A DNA stretch of 64,000 nt from BJHL01 sp040378885 (GTDB lineage: Bacteria > Planctomycetota > Phycisphaerae > Phycisphaerales > UBA1924). Shown piece after piece: positions 42,083 to 51,913 of this stretch. The notes under the pieces are model-generated. The model saw nothing but the letters and a program-made list of their open reading frames with translations. It was not told the DNA's origin and searched no databases. Every line of letters begins with the position of its first letter. Position 1 is the first letter of the stretch. The stretch is from NCBI GenBank assembly GCA_046316615.1, contig JBKDAN010000007.1:45365-109364 (forward strand), read 5' to 3'. Position numbers and translations under genes: made by a program.

Positions 42083-43858
42083 TTACCACGTCCGCATCGG
42101 GACGGGCACGTTGAGATTGTCGGCGCATTGCTGGGCTTCGGTGTAGCCGGCGTCGGCGTGGCGGAAGACGCCCATCATGGGGTCGTTGGTGAGGACGCGC
42201 TGCAGGCGGGCGGCGGCTTGTGGGGTGCCGTCGGCGACGATGACTTGGCCGGCGTGCTGGCTGTAGCCGATGCCGACGCCGCCGCCGTGGTGGAGGCTGA
42301 CCCAGCTCGCGCCGCCGGCGATGTTGACCATGGCGTTGAGGAGGGCCCAGTCGCTGATGGCGTCGCTGCCGTCTTTCATGGCTTCGGTTTCGCGATTGGG
42401 GCTGGCGACGCTGCCGCAGTCGAGGTGATCGCGACCGATGACGATGGGCGCGCTGACCTTGCCCTTGGCGACGAGGTCGTTGAAGAGCAGGCCCGCTTTG
42501 TCTCGCTCGCCTAGGCCGAACCAGCAGATGCGGGCGGGCAGGCCTTGGAACTTGAAGCGAGGTTCGCACTTGGCGAAGTCGCCGGCGAGGAGAGCTTCGG
42601 GGTTTTTGTGGCAGCCGAGGATCCAGTTGCGGAGGCGTTGGTTGTACGACGCAGCGGCATTCGGCATTCGTGATTCGGCATTCGTGTTGGCGACTGGGAA
42701 CGCTTTGAGAATTTCGTAGTCCGTGACGTAGATGTCGCGCGGGTCGCCGGAGAGCGCGACCCAGCGGAAGGGGCCGCGGCCCAAGCAGAACTGCGGGCGG
42801 ATGAAGGCGGGGACGAAGCCCGGGAAGTTGAAGGCGTCCTTCACGCCCATGTCGAGGGCGCGCTGGCGGATGTTGTTGCCGTAGTCAAAGGTCATGGCTC
42901 CGCGCTTTTGCAATTCGAGCATGGCGCGGACGTGGCGGGCCATGCTGTCCATGCTTTGCTTCTGGTAGCCATCGGGGTCGCGGTGGCGCTCGAGCTTGGC
43001 CTGATCTTCGGTCATGCCGATGGGCACGTAGCCAATGAGCGGATCGTGCGCGCTGGTTTGGTCGGTCAGCACATCCACGCGAATCTTGCGAGCCAGCAAG
43101 CGTTCGAGCAGTTCGATGGCATTGCAGTGCACGCCCACGCTGAGGGCCATTTTGCTGTTGGCGTAGCGCACGGCGGTGTCGATGGCGCGATCGATGTCGG
43201 CGATGGTGTTGCCGGTGGGCGCGACGAGTTCATCGAGGTAGCGGTCATTCACGCGGCGTTGCAGGCGTTCGAGGTCGACATCTGCGATGAGTCCGGTGCC
43301 GCCGGCCATGGTGATAGCCAGCGGCTGGGCCCCGCCCATGCCGCCGCAGCCTGCTGTGACGCACAAGCGGCCCGACAGATCGCCACCAAAGTGCATGCGT
43401 CCGCACTCGGCGAAGGTTTCGTACGTGCCTTGCAAGATGCCCTGTGTGCCGATGTAGATCCAACTGCCCGCGGTCATCTGGCCGTACATCATGAGGCCGG
43501 CCTTTTCGAACTCATCGAATTGCTTCTGCGTGGCCCACGCGGGCACGATGTTGCTGTTGGCGATGAGCACCTTGGGCGCGTCTTCGTGCGTCTTGATGAT
43601 GCCCACGGGCTTGCCGCTCTGCACGAGCAGCGTTTCGTCGGGCTTCATGCCTTTGAGCGACGCGAGAATGGCGTCGAACGCGGGCCAGTTGCGGGCGGCT
43701 TTGCCGCGGCCGCCGTAGACCACCAGGTCCTCGGGCCGCTCGGCCACTTCGGGGTCCAGATTGTTCTGGATCATGCGATACGCGGCTTCAATGGGCCAAC
43801 TGGCGCAGGTGCGCTGGTTGCCGCGCGGGGCGCGAACGGTCCGGGTGGTGGTGGTCAT
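42083..43858 (-). CDS. hutU: Urocanate hydratase
   Basis: Second step of histidine breakdown: urocanate to imidazolonepropionate, using tightly bound NAD as electrophile. 591 residues from ATG 43858 (family about 555). Signatures: GLMMYGQMTAGSWIYIGTQG, VTAGCGGMGGAQPLA (NAD-binding glycine motif), DQTSAHDPLIGY, PIVIGRDHLDCGSVASPNRE and VSLHHGGGVGIGYSQHAGQ. An insertion of about 35 residues follows FPVANTNAES. It contains four 7-bp repeats (42656-42683) that look like intergenic repeat DNA. No other hut genes are in the window. Confidence 0.95.
   Translation of the reverse strand: MTTTTRTVRAPRGNQRTCASWPIEAAYRMIQNNLDPEVAERPEDLVVYGGRGKAARNWPAFDAILASLKGMKPDETLLVQSGKPVGIIKTHEDAPKVLIANSNIVPAWATQKQFDEFEKAGLMMYGQMTAGSWIYIGTQGILQGTYETFAECGRMHFGGDLSGRLCVTAGCGGMGGAQPLAITMAGGTGLIADVDLERLQRRVNDRYLDELVAPTGNTIADIDRAIDTAVRYANSKMALSVGVHCNAIELLERLLARKIRVDVLTDQTSAHDPLIGYVPIGMTEDQAKLERHRDPDGYQKQSMDSMARHVRAMLELQKRGAMTFDYGNNIRQRALDMGVKDAFNFPGFVPAFIRPQFCLGRGPFRWVALSGDPRDIYVTDYEILKAFPVANTNAESRMPNAAASYNQRLRNWILGCHKNPEALLAGDFAKCEPRFKFQGLPARICWFGLGERDKAGLLFNDLVAKGKVSAPIVIGRDHLDCGSVASPNRETEAMKDGSDAISDWALLNAMVNIAGGASWVSLHHGGGVGIGYSQHAGQVIVADGTPQAAARLQRVLTNDPMMGVFRHADAGYTEAQQCADNLNVPVPMRTW
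42656..42683. repeat. 7-bp tandem repeat inside hutU
   Basis: GGCATTC, GGCATTC, GTGATTC, GGCATTC: four units, 28 bp, not a multiple of three. On the coding strand it encodes about residues 392-401 (near NAESRMPNAA) and keeps the frame together with its flanks. Confidence 0.75.
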
Positions 43859-43993
43859 GGCGGATTGTTGCACGCCTGCCGCCGAGCGTGCTTGCTGTGA
43901 AGAAATTCACGCCAAATCAAGCGATTTCGCCGGGTCGGTCGCGTGTTGTGCGGCAACTGGCGAACCAGCCATGCAAAGGCCGATAGAGCCATC

Positions 43994-45148
43994 ATGTCGC
44001 GACCACTGCTGTTCGTGCCCGAGAAGTATGAATCGCGGTACTCGCTGCTGCAGAGCTTTTGCCTGGAACTCGCTCAGGCGGGCCGCGAGGCTGGATTGAC
44101 CGTCAATCCGTCGCGCGAGACGAACCAAGACGCGCCGGCGATCTTCGTTATCTTCAACTTTCCCGAGAACGCCTCGCACGCGCTGCAATGGGTCGGCCCG
44201 CGCCGCGGCCCCACGGCGCTTGTGCAGTGGCTTGTCGATCATCCATTCAACGTCGATAAGTCGCTCATGTCCGATCTGGTCAAGCAGCCGGGCTTTCGCT
44301 TCGTGCACGTGACTGACGACGACACGCATCTGCTCCAACTGCGCTGGCCGGGCCTGCGCCATGGGCGTGTGTGGCATGGCGTGCCGCGCAGTGCGCTGTG
44401 CGATGCGGCGAGCCTTGAGGCCTCGCACCATGACGGCTCGCGCGATATCGATGTGCTGGTGGCGGGGTCCATCGCCGACGATGCCGAACTGGAGAAGCTG
44501 CGCAGCGACGTGCCTGACGTGCTTCGCAACTATTGCGATGAGATCGTGAAGCTGCGGCTTGAGTATCCGTGGCTCTCGTTTGGCCAGACGTATGACCTCA
44601 TCATGCCCAGTCCGCTGGTCTGTCCTGACCCGTGGGGCCTGCTCGCCGTCACGTTTCGCTATACGACCGCGAAGCTCAACCGAGACCGTCGTGTGCGGCT
44701 GCTGCAAGCTCTTGCGGGCCTGCGCGTATGCGTGATTGGCAGCGACGCGTGGAAGCCCCATCTGCCCGCGGGCTGTGACTTCGCGGGGCAAGTCGCGTAC
44801 GACCAGTTGCCGCAGTGGCTGCGCCGCACGAAAGTCAGTATCGCCGTCAATCCCACGCAGTTTGTGCATGGCTTTAGCGAGCGGTTGCTGCTTTCGCTCG
44901 CTGCGGGCTGTGCAACGGTGACAGATGATCGCCTGTGGGTGCGCGAGAACTTCACGCATCCGAACATCCGCGCGGCTGTGGGGTTTGTGGCTCATCAGCC
45001 CGCGCAACTGCGCGACTGCGTGGAGAGCCTGCTCGCCAGCGCGCCGGCCCGCGTGCATATCGCTCAGGCTGGTCGCACGCTTGTGGAAGAAAAGCACCTT
45101 TGGGCGCACCGTATTGACGCGCTGCTTCGCGTTGTCGGCATGAAGTAA
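43994..45148 (+). CDS. Glycosyltransferase-like protein (CgeB/GT4-like C-domain)
   Basis: 384 residues from ATG 43994. The N-domain (LLFVPEKYESRYSLLQSFCLELAQAGREAG) and a C-terminal block (SIAVNPTQFVHGFSERLLLSLAAGCATVTDDRLWVRENF) match the GT-B glycosyltransferases called Glyco_trans_1_2/CgeB, where the GxSER...AAG segment binds the sugar nucleotide. No membrane segment. It is followed by a convergent membrane mannosyltransferase-like gene, so it may act in envelope glycan or glycoprotein synthesis. Donor and acceptor are unknown. Confidence 0.75.
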   Translation: MSRPLLFVPEKYESRYSLLQSFCLELAQAGREAGLTVNPSRETNQDAPAIFVIFNFPENASHALQWVGPRRGPTALVQWLVDHPFNVDKSLMSDLVKQPGFRFVHVTDDDTHLLQLRWPGLRHGRVWHGVPRSALCDAASLEASHHDGSRDIDVLVAGSIADDAELEKLRSDVPDVLRNYCDEIVKLRLEYPWLSFGQTYDLIMPSPLVCPDPWGLLAVTFRYTTAKLNRDRRVRLLQALAGLRVCVIGSDAWKPHLPAGCDFAGQVAYDQLPQWLRRTKVSIAVNPTQFVHGFSERLLLSLAAGCATVTDDRLWVRENFTHPNIRAAVGFVAHQPAQLRDCVESLLASAPARVHIAQAGRTLVEEKHLWAHRIDALLRVVGMK

Positions 45149-45160
45149 CGCACGCTGAAG

Positions 45161-46657
45161 TCAGTCTTTGGGCAAAGGCGCTGAGCGTACACGCATGCGC
45201 CGCACTGTCACGTGGAGCACGTTGTGCTGCTCCAGCGTTTCGTACTGGGCATCGAGCCACGCAAGTGACTCTTCCCCCAGCGCGCCTTGGAACGCATGCT
45301 GAATGAAGTAAAAATCGCCAGCCCGCTCACGCAAGAACACCGGCAGCGTTTCTTCAATCGGCGTGCGTGTGGGCAAGTGCGTGATCGCTCGGCCGGGCAG
45401 GTAGTACTCCAGCGGCTGTAATGGTGCGCGAGAAACAATCAGCAGCGCGTGATCGCGTGCCGGCTCCGCAAGCCACGCGGCAGCCTGCCGCCAGTGCGAA
45501 TTGGGATACATCACCGTGCGCTCATCCCGATGCACCGTCACCAGCGCAACGGACGATGCCAGTGCCAGTACCAGTACGCCCCATCGCGCCAGACCGATTC
45601 CCACACGCGTTCGCACCGCAAACGCGCCCGCCGCCAGCGTCATCGCAATCGCTGGCAGCATCACCAGCACGTTGCGATCCTGAAAGATCCGCACGCTGCT
45701 GCCCATCTGCACCAGTGCTTCACTCGCTGCCCACATGATGATCATGGGCACCAGCAGCACCAGCAGCACCACGCACCCCCAGGAACTGCCTCTCAATACG
45801 CTCACACCTCGCGCCAGCCCCAGCACCACAAACGGCGCAAACCCCAGCGCCGCAAAGGGCCACGTTGCCCGCACCGTCGGCACCAGTGCGTTGCCCGTTG
45901 GGAAGTACACCAGCAGCATGCGCATCGGCTCGTACCAGTGGAAGTAAGTCAAATACGTACGATCCAGATCGTCGAGCCGCTGTGCCTTGAACAGCAGCAG
46001 TGGCGACACCAGCATGAGCGAGCCCACCGCTGCAGTCAGCGGCACCATCCACGATCGTTGTCGTTGTTTGTCGCGTGCCTGCACCACGCACCACGCAATC
46101 CACACCGCGGGCAGCACCAAGAGTGATTGAAAGTCCGTCCATATCGCCAGTGCGCCCGCGATCGCCGCAAACGCTACATCCCGCGCCGTGAGCGTGCGTG
46201 CCAGCACATCCAGCCGCCAGAGCGTCAGCGTGACGAACAACACCGTGAACATGTTGTTCTTGGCTTCGCACGAGTACCAGATGTTGACCGGATTCACGGT
46301 GAGAAACGCCGCCGCCCACCACGCCTGCATCGGCCCCAACCGCTCGCGCAGCCACCGCCACACAATCACAATCATCCCGGTACCGGCGAGCAGCGTTGGC
46401 ACGCGGATGCTGACTTCGCTGTCACCAAAAACGCGAATCCATCCATACATGAACGCGTTGTACAGCGGGTTGTGCACGTCATGCAGCAGCAGGCTGCGAA
46501 TCACATCCGGCTTCATGACCACAAACGTGCGGAACGCTTCATCAAACCAGATGCTCTGCGTCAATCGCGGCACGCGCAATGCAAGACCCACGAGCACCAG
46601 AACGCCCGCCACAAGCCAACACCCCGATGCTGACCGCATCCACGATGGAGAATTCAT
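45161..46657 (-). CDS. Membrane glycosyltransferase of the GT39/ArnT-like (GT-C) type
   Basis: 498 residues from ATG 46657 (a GTG lies three bases earlier). About 11-12 hydrophobic segments. The first extracytoplasmic loop carries SIWFDEAFRTFVVMKPD, where Asp-Glu corresponds to the catalytic/metal-binding acidic residues of GT-C enzymes using polyprenyl-phosphate sugars. HNPLYNAFMYGWIRVFGDSEVSIRVPTLLAG is the second typical block. The C-terminal ~120 residues are a soluble domain (PIEETLPVFLRERAGDFYFIQHAFQG-like). It probably moves a sugar onto a protein or lipid at the outer face of the inner membrane. Confidence 0.8.
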   Translation of the reverse strand: MNSPSWMRSASGCWLVAGVLVLVGLALRVPRLTQSIWFDEAFRTFVVMKPDVIRSLLLHDVHNPLYNAFMYGWIRVFGDSEVSIRVPTLLAGTGMIVIVWRWLRERLGPMQAWWAAAFLTVNPVNIWYSCEAKNNMFTVLFVTLTLWRLDVLARTLTARDVAFAAIAGALAIWTDFQSLLVLPAVWIAWCVVQARDKQRQRSWMVPLTAAVGSLMLVSPLLLFKAQRLDDLDRTYLTYFHWYEPMRMLLVYFPTGNALVPTVRATWPFAALGFAPFVVLGLARGVSVLRGSSWGCVVLLVLLVPMIIMWAASEALVQMGSSVRIFQDRNVLVMLPAIAMTLAAGAFAVRTRVGIGLARWGVLVLALASSVALVTVHRDERTVMYPNSHWRQAAAWLAEPARDHALLIVSRAPLQPLEYYLPGRAITHLPTRTPIEETLPVFLRERAGDFYFIQHAFQGALGEESLAWLDAQYETLEQHNVLHVTVRRMRVRSAPLPKD

Positions 46658-46750
46658 CACGAGCCGGGCAGCATATCACAAATCGACTGCCTCGCGTGCT
46701 ATCGTCGCCTTCCGTTCCTCGCAATTTCATGATCCGCTCGAGCACACGCC

Positions 46751-48367
46751 ATGGCTGACCTTGTTCCCATCAAACGTGCCCTGATTTCACTCTCCGACAA
46801 GACCGGGCTGCCCCAGTTCGCCGCTCTGTTGCATCGCCTGGGCGTCGAGATCATCTCAACAGGTGGCACCGCCGACGCTATCCGCAAGCTGGGCATCCCC
46901 GTCACCGCGATCGACGCCGTGACCGGCTTCCCCGAGATCATGGATGGGCGCGTCAAGACGCTCCACCCCAAGGTGCACGGTGGCCTGCTCGCCCGCCGCG
47001 ATGATCCCGCGCACGTCGCCGCCATGCAGCAGCACGGCATTAGCGCGATCGACCTTGTCTGCGTCAATCTCTATCCCTTTGAGCAGACCATCGCCAAGCC
47101 CGACTGCACGTTCGAGCATGCCATCGAGAACATCGATATCGGCGGCCCCAGCATGATTCGCAGCGCGGCCAAAAACCACTCGCACGTCGCTGTCGTCACC
47201 TCGCCCGCGCAATACGCCCGCGTCGAAGCGGAGCTCACGCAGTACCAAGGCTGCACGACGCACGTGCTGCGAGGCGAACTCGCGGCAGAAGCCTTTGCCC
47301 TCACCAGCCGCTACGACGCAAGCATCACCGCCTATCTCACACGCACCGGCGACACGCTTTTCCCGCCGCTCATGGGCCTCAGCCTCGTGAAGGCCGACGA
47401 ACTCCGCTACGGCGAGAATCCGCACCAAAAAGCTGCGTTGTATCGCCACCGCGTCAAGGACGGCTCCCGATTCGGCGGCGGCCCCAACATCGCCAGCGCC
47501 GAGCAGTTGCATGGCAAAGAACTCAGCTACAACAACATCAACGACGCCGCCGCGACGCTCGAACTTGCTCTCGCTCTCAAACGCGTTGATCCCTCTCGCA
47601 TCGGCGCCTGCGTCGTCAAGCACACCAACCCCTGCGGCAGCGCACTTGCCGCCACCGCTCGTGATGCAGTGGATCTCGCCATCGCGGGCGATCCCCTCGC
47701 CGCTTACGGCGGCATCATCGCCATCAACGATGTTGTGGACGAAGCCGCCGCCGAGCGCCTCTGCCACAAAGACTGCTTCTTTGAAGTGGTCATCGCGCCT
47801 TCCTACAGCAGTGGGGCGCTCGCCATGCTGCGTAGCCGCTGGGCCAACGTCCGCATCCTCGCCACGGGCGATCTCGCTCGCGCGACCCGCCACGACAGCG
47901 AGCTCGAACTTCGCACCATTCCCGGTGGCGTGCTGGTGCAGGAGCGTGACGTCGCTCTCACGCCAACCACCGCGATGGTGCACAAAGCTGGCCCTGCACC
48001 CACGGTCGATCAGCTCCGCGCCGCAAGCTTCCTTGAAGCAACCGGCCGTTTCCTGTTTAGCAACGCGGTGCTCGTGGGCGGCTTCGAGAACGGCAATCTT
48101 CGCATGTTCGGCGCTGGCGCCGGGCAGATGGACCGCGTCACCAGTTGCCGACTCGCCATTGAAAAGGCAGGCAAACACGCCGCCGGCTCCATCGCCTACA
48201 GCGATGCGTTCTTCCCCTTTAGCGATGGTCCGCAGGTCCTCATCAGCGCGGGTGTCAAGATGCTTGTCCACCCGGGAGGCAGCAAACGCGACCCGGACAC
48301 CTTTGAACTGTGCGACAAGCACGGCGTCACCTGTGTCCTGACCGGCACACGCCACTTCCGCCACTGA
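46751..48367 (+). CDS. purH: Bifunctional AICAR formyltransferase / IMP cyclohydrolase
   Basis: Catalyses the last two steps of purine synthesis to IMP. 538 residues. The N-terminal MGS-like cyclohydrolase domain shows ALISLSDKTGL, IISTGGTADAI and DGRVKTLHPKVHGGLL. The transformylase domain has YGENPHQKAALY and the catalytic Lys-His pair K290/H291 in VVKHTNPCGSA. It ends with FFPFSDGP and VLTGTRHFRH. Full length and intact; divergent from the GT39 gene. Confidence 0.97.
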   Translation: MADLVPIKRALISLSDKTGLPQFAALLHRLGVEIISTGGTADAIRKLGIPVTAIDAVTGFPEIMDGRVKTLHPKVHGGLLARRDDPAHVAAMQQHGISAIDLVCVNLYPFEQTIAKPDCTFEHAIENIDIGGPSMIRSAAKNHSHVAVVTSPAQYARVEAELTQYQGCTTHVLRGELAAEAFALTSRYDASITAYLTRTGDTLFPPLMGLSLVKADELRYGENPHQKAALYRHRVKDGSRFGGGPNIASAEQLHGKELSYNNINDAAATLELALALKRVDPSRIGACVVKHTNPCGSALAATARDAVDLAIAGDPLAAYGGIIAINDVVDEAAAERLCHKDCFFEVVIAPSYSSGALAMLRSRWANVRILATGDLARATRHDSELELRTIPGGVLVQERDVALTPTTAMVHKAGPAPTVDQLRAASFLEATGRFLFSNAVLVGGFENGNLRMFGAGAGQMDRVTSCRLAIEKAGKHAAGSIAYSDAFFPFSDGPQVLISAGVKMLVHPGGSKRDPDTFELCDKHGVTCVLTGTRHFRH

Positions 48368-48436
48368 TGTGCACCCGCTGATTTCAGTCGTTTACAACGC
48401 GATCGTTTCACACGTGTCGCGTCCAGTCGCGTTATC

Positions 48437-51400
48437 ATGCCGACCATGCGCACCCGCGTTGCACGCTCCCTTGTCCTCGGTCTTGCGCTCGTCGCAGGAC
48501 TTGGCACGCCCGCGCATCGCGCGCACGCTCAGGATGCCGCGCAGCCTGCATCACCCAACTTGCGCCTCGGTATCGCGCCAGTCACCGGCAACTTCACCGC
48601 TCTTGCCGCGCGTGCCTACCGCTGGCAGGACAACGAAGGCAACACGCGCCTCTATCTCGATGGCGGTGCTGTCGGTGAACGCGTCACGCTCTACATCGCC
48701 GATTACACGCTCGAAGCTCGCAAAGCCAGCGTCTGGCTGCGCGAAGTCGGTCGCGACGCCAACGGCAATCCGCTCGTTGAGGTCTACGCCACGCTTGAAG
48801 ATGTCGGTAGCCCGACCGACGCAAGCGGCGGCACCACCTTCAGCGGCCCGTGGCTGCCCGTGCGTGCCGCGCTGCAAACAACCGAGCAGATCTTGGTGCG
48901 TGCCGATGTCACCACCGAGTCGCAGCCGCCCACGCGCGATGACGACATCAAGCAATTCCTGACCAAATCGCAGGACGCATACACCAAGGCGATCACTGCC
49001 AGCAAAGTCGTCGAGCCCCTCGCGCCGCGCCCGACGTTCACGCCAGGTGTCGCAGCAGCCGACGCAGCCCCCACACGCTGGAAAGCCCAGCCCCCCGCAA
49101 CACGCCCGCGAGGTGAGGCACCCATCGTCTCCGCGCAGACCGACGCGAAGCCGGCGCAGTCCAACCGTTCACGCACGTGGAATCCATCCTCATTGCCCGG
49201 CGCGACCCGCACGAGTGAGCAAGCTCCCGCGTCTGCCACGCGCACGCCGCAGTCGGCTCCTGCAACCACGGCAGCTGCACAACCGGCAACAACGACAGCA
49301 ACGACAACAGTGCCGCGCGAAGCAACGCAGCCAACAGCCCCTGCCCAAACGCAAACACAAACGCAAACGCAAACGCCGGCCCAAGCCCAAAATCAATCCC
49401 AAAATCAAGCCCAGCCACCCGCGTCACAACCTGCCCAGCCCGTCGCCCCGCAGCCCGCAACAGCCGACGCAACCAGCACTCCGATCTTCGCCCGCAGCGG
49501 CATGATCACTATCGCCGCCGGCAAGATCACCTTTGTCTCCGCCGACGCAAACGACCCCACCAGCGAAGATGCAGTCATCGCCAGCGAAGGCTTGACCGTC
49601 CTCTATAAGGATGCACGCACAGGCCGCATCCTCCAAGCCACCGCCCAGCGCGGCGTGCTCTTCCTCGCAAAGACCGGCACGCCGGCAACTCCCGGCGCGA
49701 TGGAGTTCTCCGCTGAGAGTGTCCGCGGCTTCTACCTCGAAGGTGAAGCCGCCGCCAGCGATGGCTCCTTCAACCTCCGCGCCCCGCAGCTCTACTACGA
49801 CGTCGCCAGCAACCGCGGCGTCATGCTCGACGCTGTCTTCTGGACGTACGACGCGCAGCGCAACCTGCCGTTCTACGTCCGCGCCAAAGAAGTTCGCCAG
49901 ACTTCCACCGAGCAGTTCACCGCCAAGAACGCCACATTCACCAACTCCGCGTTCTTTGAGCCAGAGCTGGCCATCGGCGCACGCAACGTCACCATCACTC
50001 GCAAAACCCGCGAGGTGCGCGAGCTCTTCGCCGACGATTCCGTCGCGCCGCGCCTGGAGCCCTACAACCAGGTCAAGGCAGAGAACATCACGCTGCGCAG
50101 CAACGACGTGCCGTTCTTCTGGTGGCCCTCCTATAGCGGCGATCCCGAGCAGCCCTTCATCAAGGATGTCCGCATCGAGAACCGCAGCGGCTCGGGCCTT
50201 GCAAGCAAAGTGCGTTGGAACGCGCTCAACCTACTCAACATCGGCCCGGTCGACGGCTTCTCCGCCGACCTGCAGACCGACTTCTATGTCGAGCGCGGCC
50301 CCGCGCTAGGCACACGCCTCGATTGGGAAACACGCCGCCACAAAGGTGACTTCTTCGCATACATGGTGCCGCTCGATCGCGGAACCGATGTGCTCAAGCC
50401 CGGCACCGAAATCAACCAGGATGAAGAGTTCCGCGGCATCATCACCGGATACGACCGCTTCCGCGTGAGCGATCACTGGACCGTCCTCACCGAGCTCAGC
50501 TACATCAGCGATGCAACCTTCATCGATGCCTTCTACGAGGAAGCGGGCGAAAGCCGCCGTGAATTCACCAACCGTCTGCGCGGCGAACGCACCGAGTCGA
50601 ACACCCAGCTCACGCTCGAAGCCAGCGGCCCATTCAACGACTTCCTCGCCAACGAGTGGCTGCTGCAAAGCCGCGGCTACAGCGTGACCAAACTGCCGGA
50701 AGTCGCGTATGTGCGCCAGGCCGATGACCTGCTCGGCGCCGGCGCACCGGGCCTGCTCACTTGGAGCAGCGAGTATCGCATCGGTCGCTACGCCCTTGCG
50801 ACCGACGAAATCGCCCTCGAAGATCGCGGCTTCAACACCATCCTCCTCGCCGATCGCGTCTTTGGCATCGATCCAGCGCTTAGCCCGAGCGACGCTCTCC
50901 GTGCACGCGGCCTGAACGAAGATGCCGTCACGCGCATGGACACGCGCCACGAGCTCACCGCCAAGATGAGCGACGGCGTCAACGTCGTCTCGCCCTTCGC
51001 CATCGTGCGCGGCACCTTCTACGACAACGAGTTCGATGGCTTCAGCTCCCGCGCAGGCGGCAACGATGAGCTGCGCGTCTGGTCCGCCGCCGGCGCACGC
51101 GTCAGTACCAGCTTCAACCGCGTCATTGATTCCGTCGATTCACGCTTCTTCGACATCCACCGCTTGCGTCACATCGTGGAGCCCAACGCCACCTTCTGGG
51201 TCGCTGGCACCAATGTCGAAGCCAACGACATCCCGACCTACGACGCCCGCGTCGACAATCTCGCCGACGGCGCGGCCGTGCGTCTGGGCGTCGCGCAGAT
51301 ATTTCAAACCAAGCGTGGCGGCCCAGGCCGCTGGCACGATGTCGATCTGCTCAAGATCAACACCGACTTCGTCTTCGCCAGCGACGACAGCGACCCGCAA

Positions 51401-51904
51401 ACCCCCATCGGCCGCTTCTTCGACGCGCGCCCCGAATACAGCGCGCTGGGCGACTACTTCGTGGGCGATATGCAGTATCGCCTGACCGACGCAACCAGCA
51501 TCGTCGCCAGCACCATCTACGACTTCGACGACAACCAGCAGGACATCTCCACCGCTGGCCTGCTCATTCAGCATTCGCCCAACTTCACCACACTGGCCGA
51601 CGTGCGTTTCCTCAACGCTCAGGACTCCACCGTCCTCACGGTCTGGGGCGACTATCAAATCACCGACAAGTACGGCGTCCTGCTCAGCCCCAACTACAGC
51701 ATGAGCGAAGGCGAATTCCAGAGCGTCTTCGCACGCGTCACGCGCCGCTTCAGCGCATTCCAGGCCAGCATCAGCATCAATTACGACAACATCCAAGGCG
51801 AAACCAGCTTTGGCTTCGTCTTCCAGCCCTACGGCGCAACGACAGGCGTTGGCGCCACCGGCACCGGTCTCGACGGTGTCTACAGCGGCGGCTCCGGCCT
51901 GTGA
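48437..51904 (+). CDS. lptD: LPS-assembly protein LptD-like outer-membrane protein
   Basis: 1155 residues from ATG 48437 (ATG 48446 is also possible). A signal peptide ends near residue 31 (HRAHAQ). Residues about 30-160 and about 345-500 are OstA-type beta-jellyroll (GKITFVSADANDPTSEDAVIASEGL; NRGVMLDAVFWTYDAQRNLPFYVRAKEVRQ). They are separated by a disordered Pro/Thr/Gln stretch (about 210-340) with a CAAACG-type hexamer run coding Gln-Thr repeats near 49348-49378. The C-terminal half is a large beta-barrel (NDVPFFWWPSYSGDPEQPF; LRHIVEPNATFWVAGTNVE). LptD inserts lipopolysaccharide into the outer leaflet. The family is divergent in planctomycetes, so substrate identity is inferred. Confidence 0.82.
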   Translation: MPTMRTRVARSLVLGLALVAGLGTPAHRAHAQDAAQPASPNLRLGIAPVTGNFTALAARAYRWQDNEGNTRLYLDGGAVGERVTLYIADYTLEARKASVWLREVGRDANGNPLVEVYATLEDVGSPTDASGGTTFSGPWLPVRAALQTTEQILVRADVTTESQPPTRDDDIKQFLTKSQDAYTKAITASKVVEPLAPRPTFTPGVAAADAAPTRWKAQPPATRPRGEAPIVSAQTDAKPAQSNRSRTWNPSSLPGATRTSEQAPASATRTPQSAPATTAAAQPATTTATTTVPREATQPTAPAQTQTQTQTQTPAQAQNQSQNQAQPPASQPAQPVAPQPATADATSTPIFARSGMITIAAGKITFVSADANDPTSEDAVIASEGLTVLYKDARTGRILQATAQRGVLFLAKTGTPATPGAMEFSAESVRGFYLEGEAAASDGSFNLRAPQLYYDVASNRGVMLDAVFWTYDAQRNLPFYVRAKEVRQTSTEQFTAKNATFTNSAFFEPELAIGARNVTITRKTREVRELFADDSVAPRLEPYNQVKAENITLRSNDVPFFWWPSYSGDPEQPFIKDVRIENRSGSGLASKVRWNALNLLNIGPVDGFSADLQTDFYVERGPALGTRLDWETRRHKGDFFAYMVPLDRGTDVLKPGTEINQDEEFRGIITGYDRFRVSDHWTVLTELSYISDATFIDAFYEEAGESRREFTNRLRGERTESNTQLTLEASGPFNDFLANEWLLQSRGYSVTKLPEVAYVRQADDLLGAGAPGLLTWSSEYRIGRYALATDEIALEDRGFNTILLADRVFGIDPALSPSDALRARGLNEDAVTRMDTRHELTAKMSDGVNVVSPFAIVRGTFYDNEFDGFSSRAGGNDELRVWSAAGARVSTSFNRVIDSVDSRFFDIHRLRHIVEPNATFWVAGTNVEANDIPTYDARVDNLADGAAVRLGVAQIFQTKRGGPGRWHDVDLLKINTDFVFASDDSDPQTPIGRFFDARPEYSALGDYFVGDMQYRLTDATSIVASTIYDFDDNQQDISTAGLLIQHSPNFTTLADVRFLNAQDSTVLTVWGDYQITDKYGVLLSPNYSMSEGEFQSVFARVTRRFSAFQASISINYDNIQGETSFGFVFQPYGATTGVGATGTGLDGVYSGGSGL

Positions 51905-51913
51905 TGTTGTTCC

